The notes under the pieces are model-generated. The model had not been told where the DNA came from and searched no databases. It saw nothing but the letters and a program-made list of their open reading frames with translations. Shown one piece after another: positions 13,480 to 26,199 of a DNA stretch of 64,000 nt (position 1 is the stretch's first letter; the number at the start of each line of letters is the position of its first letter). Both the position numbers and the translations under genes were made by a program. This stretch comes from Echinarachnius parma (Eukaryota; Echinodermata; Echinoidea; Clypeasteroida; Echinarachniidae). Where the stretch lies: positions 1-64,000 of the forward strand of contig JBAMJV010009707.1 in NCBI GenBank assembly GCA_037951105.1. Reading direction: 5' to 3'.

Positions 13480-14480
13480 CAATATCTGTATACTATTATT
13501 GAAATACCAAATGAAAGATTTATATGGCACATGACATTGGCTAGTGAAATTTCACAGGTGTGTCGTAACGGTTTAACCGATAACTGGTATTATCTGTCTT
13601 TTTAGCCAGGAATAAGGTTGTGCCATTGATGAGAATTCTGGCCAGTGGACCATCCAGTATAGGAAAGGCTTATGGGCCCGAATTATCTTTAAAGGCATTA
13701 CTTAAGGCCAGGCTAAAGGAAAACGACAGTTAATTACTAGCCGCTATATAACATAGTACCTTAGAAACTCGACAAGCCCATTGTCTCCTTAATTACCCCT
13801 CAAAATAAGTTCCGCAATTTACGTTTGAGCGTGTATATCTCTCATAGTACTTGCCCTATGAATTTGGTACAACACTGCAAAGCATGTTTATACTCCTTTT
13901 TACCGATGGCCCATTTTGTAATGATTTTGTAATCATGAAACGTGCACTACACCTGAATGTGGGGCCTGATATGGGGCAAAGTCGAAGTGAAACGTTGCAA
14001 AATTTCAGACAGAGGAAAAACACACCATTGACATCAAGATGACAGCCTCAACATAAGAAAACCATACTCATGAGACATGAGACTTCGCTGTTGACGATAT
14101 CAAAATGATGCATTTTTTGAAACATTTTGCTTTTGAATTAGCCCCTTATTTAGGTGTAATGCACATTCGGTGAAACGAAGAACGTACCAACAATGAAAGC
14201 CGCATTTACATTTTTCTAATCATTATGTAGTTTATATAGCAACATTTATCATTTAAATCCTCAACATTTTTCTCATATACTTCATATTTAGTAACACGCA
14301 CATCTGGTTTATTGATTTAAAATGGTATGTTACTTGTACAAATTATGTGGCCCTTTCAACCATGCAAGCATTTGCATGCATGCATTGATCCTCACCAATG
14401 TAATCAATCCAGATCGTTTTGCTAACCCCGACTGTGTAATGTAACGAAAAGACTAATTTAACGCAATGAAATGAAAAATA
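13480..14480. other. Intron-like sequence
   Basis: Lies between the lectin exons at 9.8-10.0 kb and 14.5 kb. No repeat ends or coding features are recognised. Confidence 0.4.
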
Positions 14481-14487
14481 TTCTTAC

Positions 14488-14553
14488 CAACTCCACACAA
14501 TCTAGGTGTGTTACCGTCCTCGCACGCAATCCCATTATTTGCCTCCGTAGCAT
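14488..14553 (-). CDS. Putative lectin-gene exon 2
   Basis: A 66-bp segment with a clean acceptor (gttctag) and donor (gtaagaat). It enters and leaves in phase 1 and encodes ATEANNGIACEDG followed by TPRLCGV. Its phase joins the hydrophobic exon at 16155-16242 to the SUEL exon at 9759-10043 with no frame conflict. It contributes two cysteines to the linker between the signal peptide and the lectin domain. No domain is recognised in so short a piece; the support is splice sites, phase and position. Confidence 0.45.
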
Positions 14554-15359
14554 CTAGAACATAATAATATATACTTTTTATATTGCGCAATATCCACCTA
14601 ATGAGGTGCTCAAAGCGCCACAAATTAGTCAAAATTTGACACAATTTGAAACGAAACACGGTGTCATTGTGTTTCAATTTAGAACCAAAACTTCATGTAT
14701 AATATGTTTTAGTAGAAGTACATTGTGTCATTCGCCTGAGTGTGTTTTTCTTGGCCAATAAATGAAATTTGATTACAACAAAACAAATAAATGCACAATC
14801 AGTCTCGGTAAACTTTCGTGAAAAGCGAGTTCTTGACACGTCCATTCCCTTACTTTGCATTGCTGTATTAATCATGCACATGTACTTCTCATTCAATCGA
14901 AAAACAAACGTGACAATTTTAATCTACAGCGCATGATTATCAGAAATGTTTTATTTACTCTTTTCCTGTGATTTATATTTATGTTTTTAGAATACATATT
15001 TCTGAATATGTCGTAATAATTGCTATTATTGTTGTACTTGTTATTTATACTAGGATTACTATTAGCTGCATTTATACTAGCATAGCTATTAGCATTGTAT
15101 GTGTTACTATACTTTTACTATAACAATTTTTTTTTTATCATCGTCCTTTTCTCCATATTCTATTAATTGTTACTAGTATCATTTGCATTATTAACATTTA
15201 GTAGTAGTACTAAATGTATTTCCCCTAACTATAACTAAGCGTAATAATATTCTGATAATTGCTATTGGTTGTATTTCAAACGTTGTTATGTGTATTTCTA
15301 AGGGGTTGGTGGGAGGGTGGGATGGGGGGGGGGGGGGGAACCTCGATCCAACGTCGTAA

Positions 15360-16015
15360 CCATACCTGGGATCGTGCATATTCTGTGTCCATGTCCACTC
15401 CCACCTGTACAGACGATTGTGCTGGTCCCGGTTACCACGTCAAGACAGGCGCCTTTTGATAGGACAACATAATAGCAGTTACAGCTAATTCTTTTAAGAC
15501 AGTAACCCTAGGAAATTAAATTTCTCAATACAATTTTAATAAAGATATTATAATGAATAAACAGTAAACATTTGTAGCAAATGGAACCAAATTCAAGTCC
15601 TTGTAGGCTACATGAAATGTTAGAGATATACTTGAGTATTGATTCTTTCTTAATACTCCAGTTTTTGCTTGGTTTTGAATCCATGAGAGAGTACATTCAG
15701 TAAGGAACTCTGAATATATAGGAATGACTTCCCTCCAAGTGCCAGCATTTTGTAGAATTCTGGTTTCACAAATAATTTTTTTCTTCTCCTTAGACAGACG
15801 AGAATCTTACTCCGGGCCCAATAACCGTACCCGGCAATAGACAGCTACCGGCTATTCAAATCGCGGTGCGAACACTACCATGACCACACGTGTAAGAGGT
15901 TCGGTGATTCACACTCACCGAAGCCCATGCACTGCGCATTTAACACCGTCCACATCGCCTGCACGTATCGGACAATTATTATAACCACATTCTGTCTTCC
16001 GTCAAACCGGCCCAC
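15360..16015. other. CpG-richer stretch, possible unassigned exon(s)
   Basis: 15,800-16,015 is noticeably richer in CpG than its surroundings. On the plus strand after a tctccttag at about 15793, one frame contains YRLFKSRCEHYHDHTCKRF and then MHCAFNTVHIACTYR. No family is recognised and the frame is interrupted upstream. Confidence 0.25.
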
Positions 16016-16154
16016 ATAGAGTGTAATACCAAAGCACCTAACCACACAAGAGCAAGCAAGTAGCCTACTTGGGACTTCAAGGTGTAATTTTGATATTCCA
16101 AACTTAAGATTTGTGAATATCTTAATATGTCCTTACGGTGAACGATCAATTTAC

Positions 16155-16242
16155 CTAGAAAGATGATCGCCATATAGAACAGAAGACAACAGATCAAAGG
16201 CTTGCAACCCTGAAAAGAGAAGATACTAATTAAAATGTACAT
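16155..16242 (-). CDS. Putative signal-peptide exon of the SUEL lectin gene
   Basis: Starting at the ATG at 16242 on the minus strand, 29 codons encode a hydrophobic segment (MYILISIFSFQGCKPLICC, then LLFYMAIIFL) and end in phase 1 before gtaaattg. Joined to 14488-14553 and 9759-10043, this predicts a secreted protein: signal peptide, short linker, one SUEL domain. An alternative reading uses the cag at 16210-16212 as an acceptor, making this a 55-bp internal exon with the start farther upstream. No promoter signal was identified. Confidence 0.4.
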
Positions 16243-16595
16243 TGCCTGAATATTATATACTGTTTTGTTTGTGTGTGTGTACTCCATATACAATTGGATA
16301 TATCCAAAATGATGTAGAATGTCTATAACACTTCTGGTAATGGAGTCGATAATGAGTGGAATAAATATAATAGTCTCTGTTATGTCTACTGATAGATGTG
16401 CTTCAGTGTCATGATAAATGAATGCGACTATTATGGCGAAGTAATGACAACAAGGTGTGGAGTTGTTAGTTGACTTATTCCTGTAGGTTTGGATACCTTT
16501 AAAACATCCCCATCTCGTTTTTTCTTTTCTTCAAATTACGTTCATCACATCACAGTCCTGTAGACGATCCTATATTTTGTGTATTAAAACCAGAG

Positions 16596-17320
16596 ACGTT
16601 CTTTAGTACAATGTTTTTTTTAATTATTCATGTTCTAAATGGTTGCTAGAAAAAAAATCAGCTTTGTTGCCACTTCGGCAACATTGGGCAACTTTTTTTA
16701 TAAGCATTATAAAGTGAGCTAATTTGCATATTTCTGAAATAAGGTCAGGGGTCATTTTCTATGTAGGAATAGTACAATGGTAATCAAAATAACTAAGTTA
16801 GGGTCATTTAGGACAAGGAATCCATTTCCGGTGCTCTTTGCAAGTGCCAAATTAGGTAAATAATCTAATTATGCTTATTATATGCATTGCCAGAGGTTGC
16901 CAGGGTGGCAACCAAGCTGAAATATCTTTAATACACATTAAGAGCTTGATTTAATCTAAATAACCTGCAATTATTGCTGTAGCCACTGAAATTCAATAAT
17001 ATTCATAAATATGCAAATTAGGGGCAGCCATCTTGGATTTCAGGGTGTTGCCTATATGGCACTTGCAAACGAGCACCGGAAATGGATTTCTTGCCCCAAA
17101 TCACCCTAGTATAGTTTTTTGGTCACTATTGTACTTTTCCTAGATAGAAAATGACCCCTGACCTTATTTCAGAAATATGCAAATGAGCTCGTTATCTTTA
17201 TAATGCTTATAAAAAAAAGTTGCCCAATGTTGCCGAGGTGGCAACAAGGCTGAATTTTCTCTAGAAACCATTTAGAACATGAATCATTAAAACAAATTGT
17301 ACTAAAGAACATCTCCAGGT
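16596..17320. mobile_element. Long-armed fold-back element (family FB-1), second copy
   Basis: The ends GACGTTCTTTAGTACAATG and GTACTAAAGAACATC are inverted copies. The arms extend about 300 bases inward, with gttgccac...ggcaac, aggggtcattttctat and accggaaatggatt shared with 11008-12000. Both elements carry ATTTGCAT octamers. No coding frame. Confidence 0.7.
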
Positions 17321-17639
17321 CCTAGAAACATCTAGTACAGGACTATCATCTAGATAACAAAGTGGAGATATAGATCCAGACAATGATCCTTCATACCAAG
17401 CGTAATGAAGGTTAACATTACATTTAATATACAATTATAACAAAGTTTATCAACTCCTAAGTAATTTCCTTTCATCACAGCTTTGCCCTAGTTTGATATA
17501 TCGTTGAAATTAAATTGTCTTTAGGGAACGATAATCATGGCACTTGAAATAAATAACTGTTATTTAAAGAAATTGATTAAAATCAATTTCATGATATAAA
17601 TAGTAATAATTAGATGTTCTGATAACGATACAAATATCA

Positions 17640-17760
17640 TCTTCAGTTTGTTTATTTATTTATGTAATTTGTTTTATTTATTTTATACTGCTGCAGGGTA
17701 TAGGCCTGTTCAAAACTGCTTTACAAAGGCGCCCTGCAGTTTAACTTGCATGTTGACAAA
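17640..17760 (-). mobile_element. Retroposon 3' tail, reverse orientation
   Basis: A TTTATT-rich run precedes ctgctgcagggtataggcc...aaggcgccctgcag, which forms a stem. The layout resembles the ends at 5868 and 54105. Confidence 0.4.
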
Positions 17761-17824
17761 CAACAAAATATAAACATATACATTACATTATTATACAAAT
17801 AGTGCATGGTTTGAAGTTGAATAT

Positions 17825-17948
17825 ACCAGAATAGACAACGATACATTTTTTATTTCTCGAGAGCGATTATATTGCATCGAGGCCGCAGGCCGAGTGCAAT
17901 ATAATGGCACGAGAGAAATTAAAAATGTAGAGGTGTCTATTATGGAAT
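17825..17948. repeat. Hairpin with CG-rich apex
   Basis: Arms AATAGACA...ATTTTT and their complements (tgtctatt) flank gattatattgca and tgcaatataat, around the apex tcgaggccgcaggccgag. Confidence 0.7.
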
Positions 17949-18192
17949 ATTTAACGACAGGAATCATGTACTATTTGTTATATCAGATGATTATTTTGAG
18001 GAACTGATTTTGTTATCATGTTGATAAACCCAAATTGACCTTGCTCAAATTGTGAGTGTTCTCTCGTCGGCCTTGCGTACTTTGTACAAGGGCCAGCGCG
18101 TTTTAAAAATAATTGCGCGCTCTGCGCATTTTCCCCATTCAAGAACAAGCGCACAAGCGCACATTACGCACTCCAAAGCCATCCCCTGCGCA

Positions 18193-18217
18193 GTTATAGT
18201 GCATATGCACTATAACA
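18193..18217. repeat. Short perfect palindrome
   Basis: GTTATAGTGCATATGCACTATAAC reads the same on both strands. Note the 12-base half repeats exactly; no loop. Confidence 0.8.
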
Positions 18218-18843
18218 TTACCATTTACTATACCGGATTAAGCATCAGTAATCAACCAATAGGAATGCTCAATTTCCCTTAATTATGACGTCATCATCTT
18301 ATATAACAATTTAAAACGAACATAAAAGATGGGGAGAGTGTATATATACATGTATTATACAAGACATCATTAAATATATACGGTCATGCGTCGTGAGGTC
18401 GCCTTCTTTTGCGTTACATGCTGTCTTGGGCTTCTGCGGCACAATGTTACAGTTGAGAGCGAATCATTTCTGAGGAAGTCCCCCTATCCTATCAAAAGTA
18501 TACATTTTCTGAAAGGAAATTTCCCAAGGAACCCAAATATGCACTCATAAATAACACTAGCTGTACAGCTAATTTGTTTTATTAACCAAAACATAACATT
18601 TTGTTTACAGTTTTAGAGGTCAATATTTTCCTGATAACTTTTTGTGAAGTAGCTCTAGATAACTAATCATAATATTTTCATGCAGAGGCAGGCTTAGACC
18701 TTTACATCAATATAATATTGTATGGGGTAAATTATTATTTTGCGGAAGATATTTTCATTCATACTTCATGATTTTTTGTTGTTGAAATAATCAATAATTT
18801 TATAGGAGTCACTAGAGGAATGGATAATAAAGTCAAGCCTTAA

Positions 18844-19328
18844 AGGGCAATGAAACTATGGCTTTCGGCTATTATTATCGTTTAGAGGGTGAACAGACAT
18901 TTTATTTGATACATAACTTGGCAATGTTGGCCTCCTGGATCCCATGAAATCCTTACGTGAACATACCCACATTTTACTAATTCTTACGGCGGCAAAAGGT
19001 GATGGGAGCGGCCATGTTCTTGTAATTGCCCGACATGCTTTGCAAACTATGACGAGTGCGCTACGGGCCGAACAAAAAGCTTTTCACTGATTTACAGACT
19101 CGTCAAAGCATCTACAAGTTTTCAGACAATGGTTTCCATAGGTCCTATTGAAATGCATTAGTGCATATCACTGACCATAAGTCCGCACACACCTAATAAT
19201 GGCGGCCTCCAGTGTTCGCATGAATAGTGGTAAGCAGAAATCTGAGTCGGAGTTATGTTATATATAATAGAAAGGCATATTACAATATATCAAGAAGGAT
19301 AAACTCTATTCTTGAGTTGCATTGCCCT
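18844..19328. mobile_element. TTAA-flanked MITE, family 1, copy B
   Basis: Same ends (AGGGCAATGAAAC ... GTTGCATTGCCCT) and TTAA flanks as 5047-5648, at about 95% identity by eye over shared parts. It lacks the extra segment of copy A. Confidence 0.8.
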
Positions 19329-19940
19329 TTAATATGTTGGGACATAATACAGTTTGATAAGTAAGCTTTAATTTGATACCAAATTTGTAGTCTTACACCT
19401 TTTCTTTTTGATATTAACGTTTTTACCAAGAATTCACAAAATGTATCGGTCAAGATTGTGCCCCCATAGAGTTTGTACAGAGTTTTACAGACAACCCCCA
19501 ATTTTCTATGTTTGTGTTGATATAGTTAAAATGTTATGAGGCAAAAACACTTTTCAATCATTTGACATGTTTAAGCTTTCATTTGATACCAACATTGTTG
19601 CTATGCACCTAGTTTTGACAAAGTTGTTTTAGGAAAAAATTGCACTTTGAGAGGCATTTTCCCTTAGACTTTGCGCCGCTTCCTGCGGGGCCGCTTCCAG
19701 CGCCACCCTCTTGCTCCGACCTTCAAATAGCTGTATCTCCACTTTGGAAAGAGGTATACCTTTGCAGATAGATAGCATTCTGAAGGCTCTTTAAAATGAT
19801 ACTAAATTTGTTAAGAATGTTTTTCAGGTTTTGAAAAAAATGAAGAAAATGTTAGCAAAAAAAAACAAAATGTAACGGCGCCACCCTATTTGGAGGTGAG
19901 TTCATGACACATGACCATACACGCATAATAATATAGCATG

Positions 19941-20338
19941 TTAAGTATCATCTGTTATGAATATATATAGGGATGTGCACGACTGCACTGTTATAGGGAG
20001 TATATTATACAGGCTAGCTCCAACATATGTAAAAGAGTTTCTTTTATATTCAGTCTTTGGGCGTGTTAAGTAGAGGGGACATTTTACAAAGTAACGAGTT
20101 TTATAATTTACATTTCGCTTGCATATCAATGGTTCTAAATAAGTTGGTACTAGATTATGTTGTATTTTATAAACTAATACACAATATTGATATTTTATAC
20201 GCTCTTCTACAGATTGCCAACCAAGTGTAAGTAACATGGAACGCTGAGGTGTATAATAATCAGCGTTTAAAATTACGCGTGCATACTTATTCTGAAGTTT
20301 TTGTATCTTATCTTTGTGGATTTTAGCAGAGCCTCCCT
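19941..20338 (-). pseudogene. LINE reverse-transcriptase C-terminus (distal part)
   Basis: The minus strand encodes AKIHKDKIQKLQNKYARVIL, then LGWQSVEERIKYQYCVLVYK, then LVPTYLEPL and ASLYNILP. This is the conserved tail downstream of the reverse-transcriptase domain in CR1/L2/Jockey-type LINEs (LGWL-RI, YKxxxxLxPxYL and LWNxLP-like motifs). The matching proximal part lies at 23024-23150, and the two are separated by the GC-rich element at 20340-23023. The reading frame here is open for about 130 residues and stops at 19941. The element is 5'-truncated. Confidence 0.75.
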
Positions 20339-21132
20339 AATGCTACGGTCACAACTCAGAGCGGCGACCGGTCGATTTGTAGCCTGCTCGGTCGCCGCTG
20401 GAATTTAGGCATCGCCCAACGATTTTGGGGAAGTCGAGCAGGCTGTAGAGCCCCAGCGGTGCCTGGGCGGTGCCCTGTCGGTGTCCCGCCGGTCACCGGT
20501 CGATTTTTAGGTCACAACTGGGCTAAATTAGGGAGTTTCTCCGCGCGGCGTCCCGGCAGTGACCGACCGATGACCCACCGGTTCCCGAGCGGTCTCCCAC
20601 CGGTCACCGGCTGAATCTTAAGAAATCGCCCGGCGACCGGCGGGTCACCTGTAGGTGTCCCGTAGGCGTACCAGCGGCGACCCGCCGGGCTCCACCGGGA
20701 ATTTATCACGGGCAACCTGGGTTCCGTACAGATGGCGTTCGATGGTAAATGTGAAAGTTTACCTGCAGGACTTTATAATGTTTGATAATTATACAACCTT
20801 GTATTTGTTTGTAACCAAAAGTGCGCAAGCGGGCGAGAAACATTACGGTAATTGCCTTGTTTGTATGATTTGTCACCTGAAAAAGAAATTCATGATGTGC
20901 CAAGTAAATCAAGCCTAATAGTATTAACTGAATTTACACTGATCTTTCCTTGTACCTTATTCTTTTTTTCTTTTTTTAATGAAGAGTCTTTAATTTGCAG
21001 TAAAGTTAAAATGTAAGACTAGTGGGGTGTATTCTGAAAACCAGTTTAAGTTCAAATTAGGTTAAAATTGTATCTACGTCATACATGTATCTCCGTCACT
21101 AAAATATGTTTTCGCAAGTCGCTATTCCTTAA

Positions 21133-21666
21133 AGTGATGCCTGTAAAGTGTCTAACTCCACGAAAAATACTTGGAGCTTCCTCGTTTCTCTTCTGCCGTG
21201 TTGTTTAGCTTATGGTAAGAGAAGAATAAAATAGGGTTAGATTTTTTCAAATGTCCCTTTGGTATGAAGATAATTATCATTGAAAATCATTATTTCAAAA
21301 CCGTTGATCAACAGGTTTTGAATAGTCGTCGCTAAACGCGTCCGCATTGCAGCACGCGTGGCGGCGTGGGAACATTCCGGAGATTGAACTTTGAACGCGA
21401 ATTCCATGAATTCTGTACTACGTCTGTAAACATACATGGGTGCGAATATCTCAAACGGCTGATTATTCCTGTGACAATGTATGGCATACCATCAGTATTC
21501 GGTGATAAAATATGAACTCAATATTCGTTTTTTTCACTAGGTAAACAGTGTTCGTTTTCTTTCAAACTTTCACAAATCTTTCAATTGTATTTTACAATGA
21601 TATTGATATAGGATTGCAGTCTCAAATGTCATTTTGTGCAATATCTGACACTTTACAGGTATCACT
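21133..21666. mobile_element. TTAA-flanked MITE, family 3
   Basis: The ends AGTGATGCCTGTAAAGTGTC and GACACTTTACAGGTATCACT are inverted copies between TTAA sites at 21129-21132 and 21667-21670. A related copy lies at about 54410-54790 in an SFI1 intron. Confidence 0.8.
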
Positions 21667-21670
21667 TTAA

Positions 21671-22220
21671 AGGGATAGTTGAGTTCTGGTAAGGAGAGTA
21701 CAGTTTTGGTGAAACTGATTTTAGTAACCAAAACCTGCATCATTAGACTACAAACTAATACTGTAGTTATTCTAGAAGGGAACACAATATTACATATGAC
21801 TTAGTAAAGATCATGTTATCATTCAAAAAGAGCCGTTAAAACGTCAGAGTGCGCTCTCTAAACACTCATCGGTTTCAACCATTTTGAATACAATATTGTG
21901 CATGTGATTCTTTGTGGAAATAGTGATTAGATAGAGAAATAACCAACAACTATTTAAATACCTATTTTGTTACTTTTTGAAAAGAGCATTTTTTTAAATT
22001 TTTAACGGCTGGTTCAAAATTATTGAAGTGTGGGGCCCCACATTTATTACAAATGACTATGATTATGGATATTTCAGCCGTTTCTGAACCGATTTTGATC
22101 AAATAAAGTTTATTCTGTCATTAAAATATTGTGCTCTTTAACATTTTTCACTCAGTTTTTCATTATCTCACAAAAAATCATTGTATGAAGCGCCCTCTCT
22201 ACCAAAACTCAACTATCCCT
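21671..22220. mobile_element. TTAA-flanked MITE, family 2
   Basis: The ends AGGGATAGTTGAGTT and AACTCAACTATCCCT are inverted copies between TTAA at 21667-21670 and 22221-22224. The left TTAA is the right TTAA of the family 3 element. Related copies: 23777-24338 and about 50640-51018. Confidence 0.85.
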
Positions 22221-22389
22221 TTAAGTACAGTGTCATATTTTAGTGACGTAGATATGACGTAGATAGAATAAATTTTAGCCTAAAATCGTTTTCAGAATTC
22301 AGGACTTGGGCCGTTCTTACATTAATTTTAAAGCGCATAGTGCGGTGGTACATGGAAGAGTAAAATGATTAAATGTAGACTCGCATGTA

Positions 22390-22593
<204 letters not shown>

Positions 22594-23023
22594 TTGTGGA
22601 GCGCCTATATACATACCAAACAATGATCGATTTAGGTCAAAAATAGGTCAAGTTGGTCATCGGCTGCCGAGCGGTCGCCGCCCGGTGACTGACTGATCTC
22701 CCAGCGGCGACCGGGCGGCGACCGCTCGGCAGCCGATGACCTATTTTACCAATTTTTTGACCTAAATCGCTCGACGGCGACCGCTCGATTAGGTCGGTGC
22801 CCGGGCGGCGACCGCTCGGCCACCGAGCGTATTTTGGGCGGCGAGTGAAAAGTGAGCAGGCGCCGCCCAAATTTTAACTCCGCGCTAAAACTTCAGCGGC
22901 GACCGAGCGATGCCTAAAAACCAGCGGTGCCTGGGCGGCCGCCGCTCGGTGACCGAGCGATTTTGGCTAAAAACTCGCCGCCCGGCCGCCGAGCAGGCTA
23001 CTTTTTGGGGTTGTGACCATAGC

Positions 23024-23150
23024 ATAAGATGTACAACAATAATCAACATGTGGTAGGATCAAAGCAAAATACAAATTCATTGTTATTTTTGGTGAAAGAA
23101 ATTGTTTGATTCTCCTACTACAACCTGCCCTAGAAATGTTCAGTTTAATT
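23024..23150 (-). pseudogene. LINE reverse-transcriptase C-terminus (proximal part)
   Basis: Encodes RRIKQFLSPKITMNLYFALI and LPHVDYCCTS, the conserved segment that in LINE proteins immediately precedes the G(S/N)-KxHxxxIQ-LQN block found at 20,240-20,338. The 5' limit near 23,150-23,190 is uncertain. Confidence 0.7.
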
Positions 23151-23776
23151 TCCAACAAAAAATCAAATACATAACATTGTACAAAACAAAACAAATTTTA
23201 CATATTTAAACTAGCTAAGTTCAATGAAAACTAGAATGATATACAGTAAATAATATATAAACACTATACAGTAGCTAATCACTCACCATGATGATGTCGT
23301 TCGCTAACAAACACAGATCGCAATTGAAGTTGATATTGGCACTGGAGCCCCGCTTGTATATCACCAGTGTAGCACACTCCCGCAAAAGCGGGATCGCTCA
23401 GAGTCTCGACTTTCCGGGATTCTTCGCACAGTGATGTGCGAAGGTCATGGAGTACGCCGCCAGCTCGAATCTTGTTTCAAACCGTATGGATAATTAGAAA
23501 CCAATTGACACGGCCGTCGATCACGAATACAGTAGGCATGTACGTGCAACGTCACAGATAGGGTTATGCATCAAGATACAGACATACCGTGCATATGGGC
23601 GATTAATCGCCATTAATGTGACTGAAATATCATTCTCAAATATTTTGAAGCGACTTGAAGTAAACTTTTTTGAAATGTTTATAGCCTCATATATACTCAG
23701 GTAGATAAAACGTAAATCACATATGGTGGATTATTCTGTATTAGCCTGGGTGCATTTGTCCATATATTACGATTAA

Positions 23777-24338
23777 AGGGGTAGTTCAGTTTTGGTATAG
23801 AGGGCGGCGCTTCAAGAATTTTTTTTTGTGAGGTAATGAAAAACTGAATGTCAAATTTGAAAGAGCATACAATATTAATGACATAATAAACTTTATTTGA
23901 TCAAAATCAGTCCAGAAACAGTTGAAATATCAATAAATATATGTTTCGGAATAAATACAGATCGGATCGGAATCGGAATAAACCTGTCGGGGGCCCCAGG
24001 TTTATTCGATAATTTAAGAAAATCTAAATAAAATGCTTACACTTTTTCAAAATTTTACAAAAGAGGTTTAAAATAGTTGTTTTTAATCTCTCTATATAAT
24101 CATTATTTCAAATATTAAAAAAAACGTCACATGCACAATTTTCAATATAAAAAATGGTTTGAACCAATGCGTTTTTAGAGAGCGCCCTCTTGTGTTTTAA
24201 CAGCTCCTTTTGAATGATTGCAGGCTTTTTACTTATAGTCGTTTGTAATTTGTTATACATTTCGAGCATGGTGGAGTTATAACTATTAGTTTGTAAAGTT
24301 ATGGTGCAGGTTGTGGTTACAAATATTCAGTTTGACCA
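23777..24338. mobile_element. MITE family 2, truncated copy
   Basis: Begins TTAA/AGGGGTAGTTCAGTTTTGG. The body (agagcgccctctt, ttcgagcatggtgga) matches the elements at 21671 and 50640, but the terminal repeat is lost on the right, next to another MITE at 24350. A short foreign segment occurs near 23945-24000 (gatcggatcggaatcgg). Confidence 0.7.
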
Positions 24339-24349
24339 TGTGAAGCATG

Positions 24350-24711
24350 TATAGGTTTTCCCGCTCAATTTCGCGATTGTGTCAATCGAATTGATAATAG
24401 GAGCAAACGAATTCGCGCGATTTGCGATCGCCGTACCAAAGCAGCATTTGAATTCCTAAATAGTCGTTCAAAATCACGTAGGAGCAAGTGAATTTGCACA
24501 AAGTGCATACCTTTTCATCAATGGTCATTCGAATTCGCGAAAGGCCGTTGACAGTTGGCTGCACATTCGCGAATTCGAATACCAATAAATGAACTTCTGT
24601 GCCTATTCACGAAAGCGTGTGCGTATGCATGAATTCGCATGCACTTATTCGGAATTTGGAAGACCGATACCAACGATTACGCGGCAAAATTGAGCGGGAA
24701 AACCTATATTA
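24350..24711. mobile_element. MITE with TA flanks
   Basis: The ends TATAGGTTTTCCCGCTCAAT and ATTGAGCGGGAAAACCTATA are inverted copies flanked by TA. The interior is rich in GAATTCG-type short palindromes. Confidence 0.75.
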
Positions 24712-24984
24712 ACGTTATGTGAAGGACTCTCTATAATTATCTCCGAAACATGCCTAGTAATTAATATAGGCTACAGATCAATATTATTCGTGGGGATTTA
24801 GATGATACTGCAAAAATCAATTTCATAGCTAATATAATGTCGATAACTACGAGTATGCTTCCGTTAACATTGAGAAATTATAAAACAATCTACACTTTGT
24901 CAGTACTCACTAATAATCAATCAATTATACAGCATGCTGTTTTAACTCAACCATAAATGTCTGTATAGAACGAGAACACTGCAG

Positions 24985-25195
24985 GTTAACATGGGCGGAT
25001 CTAGATTCTTGCTTTTGTTGACCCAATGACGATGCGGAGCATCGTCCACGAGCCGCGAAGCGGCGATTTTTTTTTGCTATTTTGAACCCCCGTAAGTGAT
25101 GTTTTCCACATCACATTTTCACTTGGCAGCCCAAAGGGGGGGGGGGGGGGTTAAACCCCCCCCCCCCCCCCCCCCCCGTAGATCCGCCACTGGTT
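24985..25195. mobile_element. Short inverted-repeat element with G-run/C-run hairpin
   Basis: The ends GGGCGGATCTA and TAGATCCGCC are inverted. Inside, a run of G (25137-25150), ttaaa and a run of C form a hairpin; two short CG palindromes (cgatgcggagcatcg, gccgcgaagcggc) lie at 25031-25062. Confidence 0.6.
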
Positions 25196-25199
25196 AATG

Positions 25200-25900
25200 G
25201 TACTGAATATGAGAATTAGTATTTAGAGATGGGGCATAGCAAACCGAAGAAAATAATTGCTAAAATGTTTAAAAATACAAAAATCATATGTAGGTCAAAT
25301 GGTTAACAAATAGTGTTGATGTATACACTAATACATTATAGTTGAAGGCAACTTGCATTTGGATTTCAGGGAACCTTTAACCGAGATCGCCTTGATTTTC
25401 ACTGATTGCCCTATATTATTAAAGGGATCTAGTAAAATCCAAATACTCCAAATTTACTTAGAACTATGGCGGTTCTTACATACCTCATTTTTTATCGTAT
25501 TACCAGTAGAAATATGGGACAGGTTATTTATGACTGAAGTGTTCGGATTTTAAATTCCCAACCGAATTAATTAAGCGTAATTAATCATGATTATTATGTC
25601 TTAATATTGTACACAATATAAACAATATTTAAACAGTCATTAATAACATTCATTTGACCCATTATCTAGCATCACGGGAATCTATCGCATATATTGAATA
25701 TTGTGCTATTTTAATAATACCCCGACGTGCACATGTATTTCATGTGATGTTGACAATTTGGTCTAAATCTAGATCATGTCTTTCTTCACATTCTTCGAAG
25801 AAAAGAAACCACGAGGTAATCGCGGTATAATCATAATAATGCACCAATTCGAAATGCACCCATTTATTATAAATACTTGCCATAGGTTTTTAAATCTGAT
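25200..25900. other. Non-genic stretch
   Basis: AT-rich sequence with no supported gene or repeat end. Confidence 0.4.
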
Positions 25901-25909
25901 ACTGTATTT

Positions 25910-26190
25910 TTGAACAGTTGACCTACACAAAGCTGACAATATTGTTACTTTATTAATTCCTTGTACGTTTGTTTATAGGCAGTAACTAGATGTTGTCTTT
26001 ATAAATGTATGACGGGGGTAAAATTATATCTAATAGTTCTTACTTTTGTATTAATATTTATTTGCACAATATTTTGTAGGTTTCCTTTTAATTTGTACGA
26101 TATTTGTAGTGTGTTATACTCTGCTCTGTACATTCAGTTGCAATTAGCCTTCTCAGCTACAATGATTGAACAAATACCATGAATTGAATT
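25910..26190 (+). mobile_element. Non-LTR retroposon 3' end, (TTGAA)n tail
   Basis: Second copy of the family at 7730-8030: same body (tttccttttaatttgta, ttagccttctcagctac) and tail (accatgaattgaattga). Confidence 0.6.
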
Positions 26191-26199
26191 GATCTGAAC

